From Paenibacillus mendelii (GTDB lineage Bacteria > Bacillota > Bacilli > Paenibacillales > Paenibacillaceae): a DNA stretch of 64,000 nucleotides. The notes beneath the pieces were generated by a model that worked only from the letters and a program-made list of their open reading frames with translations, made no database searches and had not been told where the DNA came from. The position numbers were made by a program, and so were the translations under genes. Every line of letters begins with the position of its first letter. Within the stretch, counting starts at the first letter, position 1. The stretch covers positions 124,001-188,000 of the forward strand of contig NZ_JANHOF010000013.1 of the NCBI RefSeq assembly GCF_024498075.1. The letters run 5' to 3'. Shown piece by piece: positions 18,504-26,905 of this stretch.

Positions 18504-18618
18504 TAGGTCTTACCGGTCAGAAGCCCGCGTCTGTTAAACTTGCATAAGTCTTGCATGTTCGTGCATGGATCGCCTTGTTCTGGCAAATACTAGCCAAAAC
18601 AATGACGAGGTGGTCCTC

Positions 18619-19272
18619 ATGTGCCAAGCAATATCAAGTGCGGCTGATGTGTCGGAGCTGACAGAGCGTTATCAAATCGAAAAAGTATTGTTTCATTCGA
18701 CCCATTCGCGCGAGATTAATCCGACGGAATCGGTGTGTGCGGTGTTCGAGCATCCATACGATGGCCGGCTGCTGGATGAATTTAGATGGGGGCTCATGCC
18801 GTTTTGGGCGAAAGATTCGATATGGATGGAGAGCCGGACGATGCTGTGGAAGCCAATCTTTGACCGGATCTTAAAAAGACAGCGTTGTGTCATTCCGTGC
18901 ACGGGCTTCTATGTAAGCAGGACAGAGGGCAAACAGACGCACCGTGCGAAGGTATCGATGCGCAGCGGGACGTTCGCTATCGCCGGATTGTATGATATAT
19001 TCCGTGCGCCGACAGGCGGTGAGGAGACGCGTACGCTCACGTTGATTACGACACAAGCGAACGGTCTTGTCTCGCCGTACAGCCGTCAGATGCCTGCTAT
19101 TCTGGAGGAAGAACATGTGGAACGTTGGCTGAAGGGCTCCTTCGACGATCCGTTCGAAATGCATGCGATGCTAAAGCCGATGGATGCGATGCGGATGCTG
19201 TCCGTACCGATCGGGTCGGCCCCAGGAGATAAGGTCGAGTTCGAGGTTTCCCGTCCGGAGCCGATCGGTTAA
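18619..19272 (+). CDS. SRAP/YedK-like protein lacking most catalytic residues
   Basis: A 217-residue SRAP (HMCES/YedK) family protein. MCQ at ATG 18619 puts the conserved Cys at position 2, which decides the start. WGLMPFWAKDS and RQMPAILEEEHVERWL are family landmarks. Canonical SRAP proteins also use an Asn, a Glu in GFYEW and a His in the HxRMP segment; here these read ESRTM, GFYVS and YSRQM. It may still bind abasic DNA through Cys2 or have a different task. GACGAGG precedes the start; terminator follows. Confidence 0.75.
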   Translation: MCQAISSAADVSELTERYQIEKVLFHSTHSREINPTESVCAVFEHPYDGRLLDEFRWGLMPFWAKDSIWMESRTMLWKPIFDRILKRQRCVIPCTGFYVSRTEGKQTHRAKVSMRSGTFAIAGLYDIFRAPTGGEETRTLTLITTQANGLVSPYSRQMPAILEEEHVERWLKGSFDDPFEMHAMLKPMDAMRMLSVPIGSAPGDKVEFEVSRPEPIG

Positions 19273-19286
19273 GTCCTTCCTTCGTG

Positions 19287-19333
19287 AATAACCCCGTTTC
19301 ATCTACGATTGAAGTAGGTGAGACGGGGTTATT
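19287..19333. terminator. bidirectional terminator between SRAP-like and Nudix genes
   Basis: AATAACCCCGTTTCA pairs with TGAGACGGGGTTATT around a ~17-base loop. It lies between convergent genes and is flanked by TT-rich sequence. Confidence 0.7.
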
Positions 19334-19368
19334 GTTGATGCGCGGCCATCTGGGATGAAGGCATTGAA

Positions 19369-19860
19369 TTACAGCTTCTTCACGGTTTCTTTGATCATCC
19401 GGTCGTTTTCCTCATCCCACTCCACATGGATCTCGAACGTACCCTCCTCGAAGAAATAGGGAAAGCGTCGTTTGAACCAGGGCTGCATGGGCAGCTCAAG
19501 AGCTTCGGAAATCGGTACCCACAGCAGCTCCCCTTCGGGCGGGTTATGCAGCAGTTCGCCCTCGAAGGCGGTGGCGATATAATTAAATACCATATAGCGA
19601 AACCCGGTGCTCGGAACGACGTACTCATCCAAACCTTTGTACACCAGGCCGCTAACGCGAAGTCCGGTTTCTTCCCATACTTCGCGCGCAGCGCCGTCCG
19701 ATAAGCTTTCGGGAAAATCGACCTTGCCGCCGGGGCCGATATATCCGGGAAATCCGCGGCTATCGGGCCGATTAATGAGCAGCACGCGGCTGCCGTCGAT
19801 GACCAGGCACATGGTATACATCGCGAACGTTTTTTGAATGACTTCGTTATCGCTATTCAT
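19369..19860 (-). CDS. Nudix hydrolase
   Basis: A 163-residue Nudix enzyme with a perfect box: GX5EX7REUXEEXGU is met by GKVDFPE, then REVWEETGL (residues ~58-80). It should hydrolyse a nucleoside diphosphate linked to another group; the closest style is MutT-like 8-oxo-dGTPase (MYTMCLVIDGSRVLLINRP). ATG 19860 is preferred to the TTG at 19908, which has no ribosome site. Convergent with the SRAP-like gene. Confidence 0.85.
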   Translation of the reverse strand: MNSDNEVIQKTFAMYTMCLVIDGSRVLLINRPDSRGFPGYIGPGGKVDFPESLSDGAAREVWEETGLRVSGLVYKGLDEYVVPSTGFRYMVFNYIATAFEGELLHNPPEGELLWVPISEALELPMQPWFKRRFPYFFEEGTFEIHVEWDEENDRMIKETVKKL

Positions 19861-20046
19861 GATCTGCTGACACAGCCTCTCCCATTGATTATGTAACGCC
19901 CGGCTCAACTTGCATCATACTACGAGTCAAGCATGACGAGAAGGGGGACGGATGTTTCAAGCAGGAACCGCGCAGCCGGCATAGAATGCAAAGTGACCTT
20001 ATCTTGGTTAGCTCCAAAATAAGGTCTTCGAAAATTGGCGTTCGTC

Positions 20047-20331
20047 CTATGATTCCGTAGTTGAAGGCTGATCCAGAGCGTCGAGCGCGGCGTCAATCAG
20101 CGTATCGAACAGCTCGTCATTCTCTTCCAGCTGCTCCTCGACTTGATTGATCTGGATCTCCTTTCCAGGACCGTTCAGAAAGTTTAAGCTGTACATCCAG
20201 TCCTCGGCATTCTTGCTGACCAGGGTCAGTTCATAGGCCGATTTATGGCCCTCCACTTCAAAGTGGACATGGCCGTTATAGCCGTCCTGCTTGGAATGCT
20301 TCAATTCTGCCTTCAAAATGTTAACGTTCAT
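20047..20331 (-). CDS. conserved hypothetical protein
   Basis: A 94-residue acidic protein (MNVNILKAELKHSKQDGYNG start) with a predicted beta-rich N-terminal half and an acidic helical tail (VEEQLEENDELFDTLID). GGAAAGGATCG precedes the ATG. I cannot name the family. A hairpin (GACCTTAT/ATAAGGTC, 19995-20026) lies just past its end and may terminate it. Confidence 0.6.
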   Translation of the reverse strand: MNVNILKAELKHSKQDGYNGHVHFEVEGHKSAYELTLVSKNAEDWMYSLNFLNGPGKEIQINQVEEQLEENDELFDTLIDAALDALDQPSTTES

Positions 20332-20381
20332 TGCTATCGATCCTTTCCTAATAGATTACGTGTGTGGCGATGCTGATGCGC

Positions 20382-21170
20382 CTACTCTCTTGCGGTGCGT
20401 TCCGCGATTAAATCCGAAGGCAGCCTGCCGACGACCCGCTTGAAGGTGCGGTTAAAATACGACGGATCGCTGTAGCCCAGCTGCTCAGAGATGTCGTGCA
20501 CCGTAAGCTGAGAGTGGCGGAGCAGATACTGTGCCGTCTTTAATCTTTTCATATGAACGAATTCACTGATGGTCAACCCGGTCACCTTGCGAAAGATGGA
20601 AGCGGCATAATTGGGACTTACACCAACAACGGCTCCGAGCTCCACCTTTGTTATTTTGTCCCGGTAATGCTCTTCGATGTACCGTTTCATGCGATCCGTA
20701 TGTTGGATTGCCGACGGGGCCTTCTCTCCCTCGTCAACCTCGCGGCTGATGATGACGAGCACTTCCATCAGGAGTGCTGCACACATCACGGAAAAATAAC
20801 GCCCGCGTTCCGTCCACTGCTCCGCGAGCAGAAGCAGCTTCTCCACCACAAGCTCGGGCATATGGGATGCCCAGTGAAGAGGGGCCTTGGCGGCGAGAAG
20901 GGGGAGAAGCCCGGAAGCCCCGGCCATGGAGGGACTGAATTGAATCGTGATCATATCGCGGATCCCGCCATCGCCCTTCAGCTCGAAGCCGGGACAGCCG
21001 GCGGGGATAAGCATCAGCTCGTTTTTGCGGCAGACGTAGGTGTGGCCTCTAAGCTCGTAATGACTCTGTCCGAATCGTACCCAGACGAAGATATAGCTGT
21101 CGCTGCCGAGTCTTCGCCGTTCATGGCGGACAAAACCCCGCTCCTGTCGAATGTGAAATATGCTGAACAT
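20382..21170 (-). CDS. AraC-family transcriptional regulator
   Basis: A 262-residue AraC/XylS regulator with an N-terminal cupin-type sensing domain (residues ~1-150; LRGHTYVCRKNELMLIPAG) and two C-terminal helix-turn-helix motifs (VELGAVVGVSPNYAASIFRK and HDISEQLGYSDPSYFNRTFK). It is transcribed away from the short pyruvate kinase gene. A 9-bp perfect inverted repeat lies between them, 24 bases from this start, so it probably controls itself and pyk. Effector unknown. Confidence 0.85.
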   Translation of the reverse strand: MFSIFHIRQERGFVRHERRRLGSDSYIFVWVRFGQSHYELRGHTYVCRKNELMLIPAGCPGFELKGDGGIRDMITIQFSPSMAGASGLLPLLAAKAPLHWASHMPELVVEKLLLLAEQWTERGRYFSVMCAALLMEVLVIISREVDEGEKAPSAIQHTDRMKRYIEEHYRDKITKVELGAVVGVSPNYAASIFRKVTGLTISEFVHMKRLKTAQYLLRHSQLTVHDISEQLGYSDPSYFNRTFKRVVGRLPSDLIAERTARE

Positions 21171-21194
21171 CTAGCAGCCCTCAATTATTGTGAG

Positions 21195-21221
21195 ACTATA
21201 GTATATTTACTGTACTATAGT
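21195..21221. promoter_or_regulatory. perfect inverted repeat between araC-type gene and pyk
   Basis: ACTATAGTA (21195-21203), 9 nt, TACTATAGT (21213-21221). The 18-nt centre-to-centre spacing suits two adjacent DNA faces. It is the likely operator for the divergent pair. Confidence 0.6.
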
Positions 21222-21297
21222 TCATCGATCTTGAACAGCGGCTCCTATACAATAGACTTAAGTAGAGAGAAACGCAGTGATAGGAGTGGACGAGAAG

Positions 21298-22329
21298 ATG
21301 AAGAAGACGCAAATCGTCTGTACGATGGGACCGGCCTGTTTGTCGGCAAGCATGCTGGAGCAAATGATCGGTGCAGGCATGAATATAGCAAGATTAAACT
21401 TAGCACATGGTGAGCTGGACGACCATCGGCAGCGGATCATAGCCGTTCGGGAAGCAGCAAGCAAGCTTAATACGCCTGTCCAAATGATGCTTGACATCAA
21501 AGGACCGGAGATCCGGACCGGCCTCCTGCAGGAGCCTTCCTATCTGCTCAAGAGCGGCGAGTTCCTGACCTTGACGACGGAGCCTGTAATTGGAACGGAC
21601 AAACGTATCTCGGTTTCCTACGACTTGACCCGCGACGTTGCCGCAGGCACGAGCATTATGATCGATGACGGGCTCATCGAGCTTCAGGTGGTCCGGATCG
21701 AAGGGACGGAGGTCGTCTGCGTTATCGTGAACGGCGGCGTTATTAAATCTCGTAAAGGCGTAAACCTGCCGGGTATTCGCACCTCGCTGCCCGGCGTGAC
21801 GGAGCGGGACAAGCTGCACATTCAATTTGGCGTGGAAACAGGCGTGGAGATGATCGCAATGTCATTCGTGCGCCGCGCAGAGGATGTCCGTGAAGTGAAG
21901 CAGATGCTGGCGGACATGGGAGCTTCTCACATTCAGATTATTTCGAAAATCGAAAATCAAGAGGGTCTTGATGAGCTCGACGCCATTATAGAAGCGTCCG
22001 ACGGCATTATGGTTGCGCGCGGCGACCTGGGCGTAGAGATTCCGATCGAGGACGTCCCTGTAGCGCAGAAGCGGATGATCGCTGCCTGCAACAAAGCGGG
22101 CAAGTTCGTCATTACCGCGACACAAATGCTGGAGTCGATGCAGCATCAGCCTCGTCCGACCCGTGCGGAAGCGAGCGATGTGGCTAATGCCGTATGGGAC
22201 GGTACGGATGCGGTTATGCTGTCCGGCGAGACGGCATCGGGTCATTATCCGCTCGAATCCGTCCGTACGATGGCTGCGATCGCTGGCAAAGCGGAGCTCG
22301 CCGCGAATAAAGATTTGATCGGAGCGTAA
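21298..22329 (+). CDS. short pyruvate kinase without C-terminal domain
   Basis: A 343-residue pyruvate kinase from ATG 21298 (TAGGAG upstream; a GTG at 21277 is possible). Catalytic motifs are present: [50 protein letters not shown] and ATQMLESM. It ends at [14 protein letters not shown], so the ~120-residue allosteric C-terminal domain and any PEP-utiliser extension are absent. The NFSHG motif reads NLAHG. It is probably an unregulated or repurposed paralogue, not the housekeeping Pyk. The divergent AraC regulator suggests specialised induction. Confidence 0.85.
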   Translation: MKKTQIVCTMGPACLSASMLEQMIGAGMNIARLNLAHGELDDHRQRIIAVREAASKLNTPVQMMLDIKGPEIRTGLLQEPSYLLKSGEFLTLTTEPVIGTDKRISVSYDLTRDVAAGTSIMIDDGLIELQVVRIEGTEVVCVIVNGGVIKSRKGVNLPGIRTSLPGVTERDKLHIQFGVETGVEMIAMSFVRRAEDVREVKQMLADMGASHIQIISKIENQEGLDELDAIIEASDGIMVARGDLGVEIPIEDVPVAQKRMIAACNKAGKFVITATQMLESMQHQPRPTRAEASDVANAVWDGTDAVMLSGETASGHYPLESVRTMAAIAGKAELAANKDLIGA

Positions 22330-22443
22330 TCATCGTTTAAAGTTAGTAGAGCGGGGCGCGAATGCGTAGAGATGGGATGCGGCGGCATCCGGTCGAGCAG
22401 ACGCGCCTTTTTGCGAATTGCTAACGTTAGGCGGGATTGGATT

Positions 22444-24390
22444 ATGCACGTATTGACGGTTGATCATATAACGAAGAGCTATGGCGAGAAAATGTTGTTC
22501 GAGGACGTGTCGTTCGGGATCGAAGCCGGCGACAAAATCGGTATCATTGGTATAAACGGAACAGGCAAGTCGACGTTTATGAAGGTCGTTGCAGGAATAG
22601 AGCCCCCTGACTCGGGCTCTATTCTTGTTGTGGGCGGTGTAAGCGTGCAGATGCTGTCGCAGGATCCGGTGTTCGATCCGGAGATGACGGTGCTGGAGCA
22701 TGTGCTTGGAGGGGACTCCGAGCATATGCGCGCGGTGCGCGGATACGCCGAAGCGCTGCAGGCGCTGGAGCTCAATGCGGGCGATCCTGCCCTGCAGGAG
22801 CGGCTGGTGCGCGCGAATCAGCGGATGGACGAGCTGGAAGCTTGGAGCCTGGAGAGCGAAGCGAAGACGGCCTTGACCAAGCTTGGCATCGTGTCGTTCG
22901 AAGCGAAGCTGGGTACGCTGTCCGGCGGGCAACGGAAGCGGGTTGCGATGGCGGCTGCGCTCGTGCAGCCATCCGATGTGCTGCTGCTCGATGAGCCTAC
23001 GAACCACATTGACAACGAATCGGTCGCTTGGCTGGAACAGATGCTGCAGAAGCGCAAGGGCGCCCTGCTCATGATTACGCATGACCGTTATTTTCTGGAT
23101 CGCGTCAGCAATCGGATTCTGGAGCTCGACCGCGGGCGTGCCCATTTCTACACGGCGAACTACAGCCGCTTCGTTGAACTGAAGCTGGAGCGGGAAGAGC
23201 GCGAGGCCTCATCCGAAGCGAAACGGAAAAATTTGCTGCGCAATGAGCTGGCTTGGATTCGCAGAGGAGCGAAAGCGCGCTCGACGAAACAGAAGGCGCG
23301 TATCGAACGGTTCGAGACGCTGCAGGCATCCGCGCCGGATAAGGCTGGCGGCAAGCTGGACGTATCGGTAGCTTCGTCCAGGTTAGGCCGAAAGATTGTA
23401 GAGATGGAAGGGGTCACGAAATCGTTCGAAGGACGGACGGTCATCCGGGGCTTCGATTATATTACCGTTCCGGAGGATCGCGTCGGCATTGTGGGCCGTA
23501 ACGGTCAGGGGAAGTCGACGCTGCTCAAGCTGATCTCGGGGCAGCTGCAGCCCGATGCCGGCGAGGTCAGGCTCGGGCCCACCGTGCGGCTCGGCGTGTT
23601 CTCCCAGGAGCGGGAGGAGATGGACGAGAGTTTGCGCGTCATCGACTATATCCGCGAAGGCGCGGAACGGGTGACCACCTCCGACGGGACAACGGTATCG
23701 GCTTCTCAGATGCTGGAGCGGTTTCTATTTCCGCCGAACCAGCAGTGGTCGCCGATCGCGAAGCTCTCCGGCGGCGAGAAGCGGCGTGTACAGCTGCTGC
23801 GCGTCCTGATGGATGCGCCCAATGTGCTGCTGCTTGACGAGCCTACCAATGATCTGGATATTGCGACGCTGACGGTGCTCGAAGACTACTTGGATGATTT
23901 TCCGGGCGTCGTGTTCATCGTTTCCCATGACCGGTATTTCCTAGACCGGACGGCTGAGCGCATCTTCGCCTTCGAAGGCGATGGCGTCATTACGCAGCAT
24001 GTCGGCAACTTCACCGATTACATGGAGCATAAGGAGGCGGCTGTGAGTGTGGCGGCGGATGCGGGATCCCGTGCGAGTGCTCCCGCAAGTACGCCAAGTG
24101 CGCCGGCTGTGGACAGCGGCTCTTCGAATGTGAGAGAGGTGCAGCGCCCACTGAAGATGTCGTACAAGGAACAGAAGGAATTCGAGACGATCGATGAAGA
24201 TATCGAGAAAGCCGAGGAAGGGCTGCAAGCTATTGGGCTCCGCATGGAGGCTGCGGTGAGCGATTCGGTGCTGCTGCAGCAGCTGCTCGTCGAGCAGCAG
24301 GAGCTCGAAGCAAAGCTGGAGCATCTGATGGAGCGCTGGACGTATCTGAATGAGCTGGCCGAGCTTATCGTCGCGAACAAGAAGGGTTAG
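22444..24390 (+). CDS. ABC-F ATPase, Uup-like
   Basis: A 648-residue soluble protein with two ABC domains: Walker A GINGTGKST and GRNGQGKST, signatures LSGGQRKRV and LSGGEKRRV, Walker B VLLLDEPTNHID and VLLLDEPTNDLD. The linker near residues 235-300 is basic, and the C-terminal ~80 residues form a coiled coil as in Uup (LKMSYKEQKEFETIDEDIEK). ABC-F proteins act on ribosomes or translation stress. ATG 22444 is chosen because homology begins there. Confidence 0.88.
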   Translation: MHVLTVDHITKSYGEKMLFEDVSFGIEAGDKIGIIGINGTGKSTFMKVVAGIEPPDSGSILVVGGVSVQMLSQDPVFDPEMTVLEHVLGGDSEHMRAVRGYAEALQALELNAGDPALQERLVRANQRMDELEAWSLESEAKTALTKLGIVSFEAKLGTLSGGQRKRVAMAAALVQPSDVLLLDEPTNHIDNESVAWLEQMLQKRKGALLMITHDRYFLDRVSNRILELDRGRAHFYTANYSRFVELKLEREEREASSEAKRKNLLRNELAWIRRGAKARSTKQKARIERFETLQASAPDKAGGKLDVSVASSRLGRKIVEMEGVTKSFEGRTVIRGFDYITVPEDRVGIVGRNGQGKSTLLKLISGQLQPDAGEVRLGPTVRLGVFSQEREEMDESLRVIDYIREGAERVTTSDGTTVSASQMLERFLFPPNQQWSPIAKLSGGEKRRVQLLRVLMDAPNVLLLDEPTNDLDIATLTVLEDYLDDFPGVVFIVSHDRYFLDRTAERIFAFEGDGVITQHVGNFTDYMEHKEAAVSVAADAGSRASAPASTPSAPAVDSGSSNVREVQRPLKMSYKEQKEFETIDEDIEKAEEGLQAIGLRMEAAVSDSVLLQQLLVEQQELEAKLEHLMERWTYLNELAELIVANKKG

Positions 24391-24565
24391 CGTCAGCGCG
24401 CCTTGGATGAATGGCGACTGTCTTGCTTGGCCTCAATGGGCGATCGGCCCGAGCGCTGCAATAGGGCGACTGGCTGGAGCAGTTGGAGCTAGGCGATTTG
24501 CAGGTCCAGCGAGAGGCTAAGGCTGCATGAGTTAATTGCCGGCAGCCGATACTGAGTCGATGCAG
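24391..24565. other. non-coding stretch before the tandem arrays
   Basis: About 175 bases after the ABC-F gene with no gene, promoter or terminator that I can support. Confidence 0.4.
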
Positions 24566-24675
24566 AGCAAAGACCGAGCAAAGACCGAGCAAAGACCGAG
24601 CAAAGACCGAGCAAAGACCGAGCAAAGACCGAGCAAAGACCGAGCAAAGACCGAGCAAAGACCGAGCAAAGACCG
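24566..24675. repeat. 11-bp tandem repeat, ten perfect copies
   Basis: AGCAAAGACCG is repeated ten times without a mismatch across 110 bases and then decays into GAACTGATACCGAACTG. Perfect identity implies recent slippage expansion. An 11-bp unit breaks reading frame, so it is not coding. Confidence 0.95.
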
Positions 24676-24750
24676 AACTGATACCGAACTGTCAGTCGGA
24701 CGTTTCCCCCTGATTCATATCACCATTGTGGCGAAGTATGGATCACAGTC

Positions 24751-25445
24751 GCTGTAAGAGTAAAAAAGGGTCTTACAGATGACCGCCGAGGCGGAATGTC
24801 GAGCTGTAAGACCGTTTATGGGTGTTACAGGAGCAGAAGATCGGTGCAGCGAATGGAATCAGACGCTGTAAGAGTAAAAAGGGTCTTACAGATGACCGCC
24901 GAGACGAAATGTCGAGCTGTAAGACCGTTTATGGGTGTTACAGGAGCAGCGGATCGGTGCAGCGAAACGAATCAGGCGCTGTAAGAGCAAGAAAAAGGGT
25001 CTTACGGATGACCGTCGAGGCGGAATGTCGAGCTGTAAGACCGTTTATGGGTGTTACAGGAATAGAAGATCGGTGCAGCGAATCGGAGCAGGCGCTGTAA
25101 GAGCAAAAAAGGGTCTTACAGGTGACCGCCGAGGCGAAATGTCGCGCTGTAAGACCGTTTATGGGTGTTACAGGAGCAGAAGATCGGTGCAGTGAATCAG
25201 AGCAGGCGCTGTAAGAGTAGAAAAGGGTCTTACAGGTGACCACCGAGGCGAAATGTCGCGCTGTAAGACCGTTTATGGGTGTTACAGGAGTAGAAGATCG
25301 GTGCAGCGAATCGGATCAGGCGCTGTAAGAGCAAAAAAGGGTCTAACAGATGGCCGCCGAGGCGAAATGTCGAGCTGTAAGACCGTTTATGGGTGTTACA
25401 GGAGTAGAAGATCGGTGCAGCGAATCGGATAAGGCGCTGTAAGAG
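24751..25445. repeat. tandem array of six ~114-bp units plus a partial seventh
   Basis: Units begin with GCTGTAAGAG at 24751, 24865, 24978, 25094, 25208, 25322 and 25436 (spacings 114, 113, 116, 114, 114, 114). On the minus strand each unit has GGTCTTACAG, a 23-25 base spacer usually holding a small GC hairpin, then CTGTAAGACC and CTTTTTT: a textbook intrinsic terminator. Units 3 and 6 have one arm mismatch each. GGTCTTACAG can alternatively pair with CTGTAACACC just upstream of it. Frames through the array are broken by the 113 and 116 units, so it looks non-coding. Confidence 0.9.
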
Positions 25446-25768
25446 TAAGAAACTAGACAGTCCCTAATCCACATGGTCACTTCACCCGCTACAGATACAC
25501 TAATAAGATAATTTCGGTGCCCCGTTCAAGTGAAGAAAGCGTTAGTCGTTGAAGTATTATCCGGTTATCGGATAGAAGCAGTAGCACGTCAGCACGGGAT
25601 GTACCAATACACTTAGTAACTGGGGCCGTCTATACCAGCGGTAGTGCCCATCATTGGTTCCTTTATATAGCCGCAGCAAGCTGTAACTGACGATGTATGG
25701 CTGTGGCTGCTTACTACCTGTTCAGACATAGAAACTGTACCACGGAATGAAATGCGCCATTACAGCAG
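25446..25768. other. degraded intergenic sequence with a transposase scrap
   Basis: About 320 bases between the array and the dps terminator. Apart from the transposase fragment at 25521-25641 I see no gene. Confidence 0.5.
25521..25641 (+). pseudogene. transposase N-terminal HTH fragment (IS3-like)
   Basis: Translation from 25530 gives VKKALVVEVLSGYRIEAVAR then QHGM, and after a frameshift TNTLSNWGRLYQR. This is the recognisable N-terminal helix-turn-helix of IS3-type OrfA transposases. No inverted repeats or catalytic domain remain. It marks an old insertion next to the repeat array. Confidence 0.6.
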
Positions 25769-25818
25769 AAAAGGCTGTCCCTTCGAGTAGCTGGAGCTAC
25801 GAAAAGGGGCAGCCTTTT
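25769..25818 (-). terminator. terminator of dps
   Basis: AAAAGGCTG (25769-25777) pairs with CAGCCTTTT (25810-25818), extended by GTCCC and GGGGC and an inner AGCT stem. It lies 20 bases past the dps stop. Confidence 0.8.
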
Positions 25819-25838
25819 GTATGTGGATAGAATCGGAA

Positions 25839-26294
25839 TTAGCGGCCGTTGAATGCTTTGAGCATCCAGACATGCTTCTCAAGCGATTTGTGAATGGCAA
25901 GCAGCATATCGGCGGTCGTGTCGTCGCCTTTCTTCTCTGCTTTTTCCATACCATCCTTCAACTCGTCGATGACGGTAGTGAAGTCGTCGATAATGGAATC
26001 CACCATTTGCTCGGCCGTTTCCTCGCCTGTCGCTTCTTTCACGCTGGACGTTTCCAAATAACGTTTCATCGTCGCTTCTGGTTTGCCCTCCAGCGCGAGC
26101 AGGCGCTCGGCAATCTCATCGACGTGCAGGGCTGCTTCTTCATAGAGCTCTTGAAATTTAACGTGCAAGGTGAAGAACTGTTGTCCTTTCACATACCAGT
26201 GATAGTTGTGCAGCTTCACGTAAAGGACGCTCCAGTTGGATACTTGCTTGTTCAGAACGGTTTGAATTGTTTTGTCTGCTGCTGCTGTTGCCAT
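25839..26294 (-). CDS. dps: Dps/MrgA ferritin-like DNA-protection protein
   Basis: A 151-residue Dps. [20 protein letters not shown] and [20 protein letters not shown] carry the inter-subunit ferroxidase ligands (His, Asp, Glu) of the family. It stores iron and protects DNA against peroxide. ATG 26294 has AAGGAGTGG in front; a longer frame to 26456 has none and runs through trxB debris. It is followed by its own terminator. A PerR-like box lies ~570 bases upstream, beyond the trxB remnant. Confidence 0.92.
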   Translation of the reverse strand: MATAAADKTIQTVLNKQVSNWSVLYVKLHNYHWYVKGQQFFTLHVKFQELYEEAALHVDEIAERLLALEGKPEATMKRYLETSSVKEATGEETAEQMVDSIIDDFTTVIDELKDGMEKAEKKGDDTTADMLLAIHKSLEKHVWMLKAFNGR

Positions 26295-26369
26295 GATTAA
26301 ACCACTCCTTCTTTGTCTTCTTCTATTTTTCTTTAACCCTATTGTCCGCTTCCGAATCGAGGGTGTGGA

Positions 26370-26760
26370 GCCGATTCCAAGAAAACGGTCGCAGTCCAGT
26401 GCGGCCATACAACCGCTCCAGTTGCTGTGATTCTTCCGGTAATGCCGCTGCTGCATGATACCTTATGCAAACAAGCGTCACACCGGTCTCGAACGTATCC
26501 GGGACGAACATCGATATAGCTCTGCTCATCCGTGTGGATCTGTCAGCCATGGAAGCCGTTTCTTCCGCGTATGACCGATGGCCGCGAACACGCCGTCCGC
26601 TTCAAGCAGCTCTACCTCGCCGCTTTCATTATGGCGCACTTTCAAGCCGATTATTCCCATCGCTCGCGATTCACCCTCGACCGGCGCTGCATCACGCCTC
26701 CAACAGACTCTAGCGTTGCGCGAGCCCGGTCCTGCATGATTTTGAGGCACTCATTCATGG
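26370..26760 (-). pseudogene. decayed thioredoxin reductase (trxB) fragment
   Basis: Three TrxB signatures appear in order on the minus strand but in different frames: ECLKIMQDRAR near 26755, GLKVRHNESGEVELLEADGV plus FAAIGHT near 26650-26580, and [12 protein letters not shown] near 26378-26415. They match the second half of thioredoxin reductase; the N-terminal FAD/CXXC half is missing. Several frameshifts and a stop show it is dead. Confidence 0.75.
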
Positions 26761-26862
26761 CGCAGATGAACAAGCCGCTAATCCTGACGGACCGTTTCCG
26801 TTACTTAGGGTTTTCTCCACAACGGATGATCCATTCAACCTCAAATAATAATTATTACTATA

Positions 26863-26877
26863 TTAAAATTATTATAA
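26863..26877. promoter_or_regulatory. PerR-box-like palindrome
   Basis: TTAAAATTATTATAA matches the PerR consensus TTATAATNATTATAA at all but one position. It is upstream of the trxB remnant (minus strand). A second palindrome, TAATAATTATTA, lies at 26846-26857. Confidence 0.55.
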
Positions 26878-26905
26878 ATAAGGAGAAATGTCAACCTGTT
26901 TTTTA

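Noticed and set aside
24796-25243. Repeat-containing proteins encoded by the 114-bp array on either strand
   Set aside because: The 113- and 116-bp units shift frame, no ribosome sites are present, and base changes ignore codon positions.
24751-25445. CRISPR array
   Set aside because: Units are ~114 bp and conserved over their whole length, with no short repeat plus unique spacer pattern and no cas genes.
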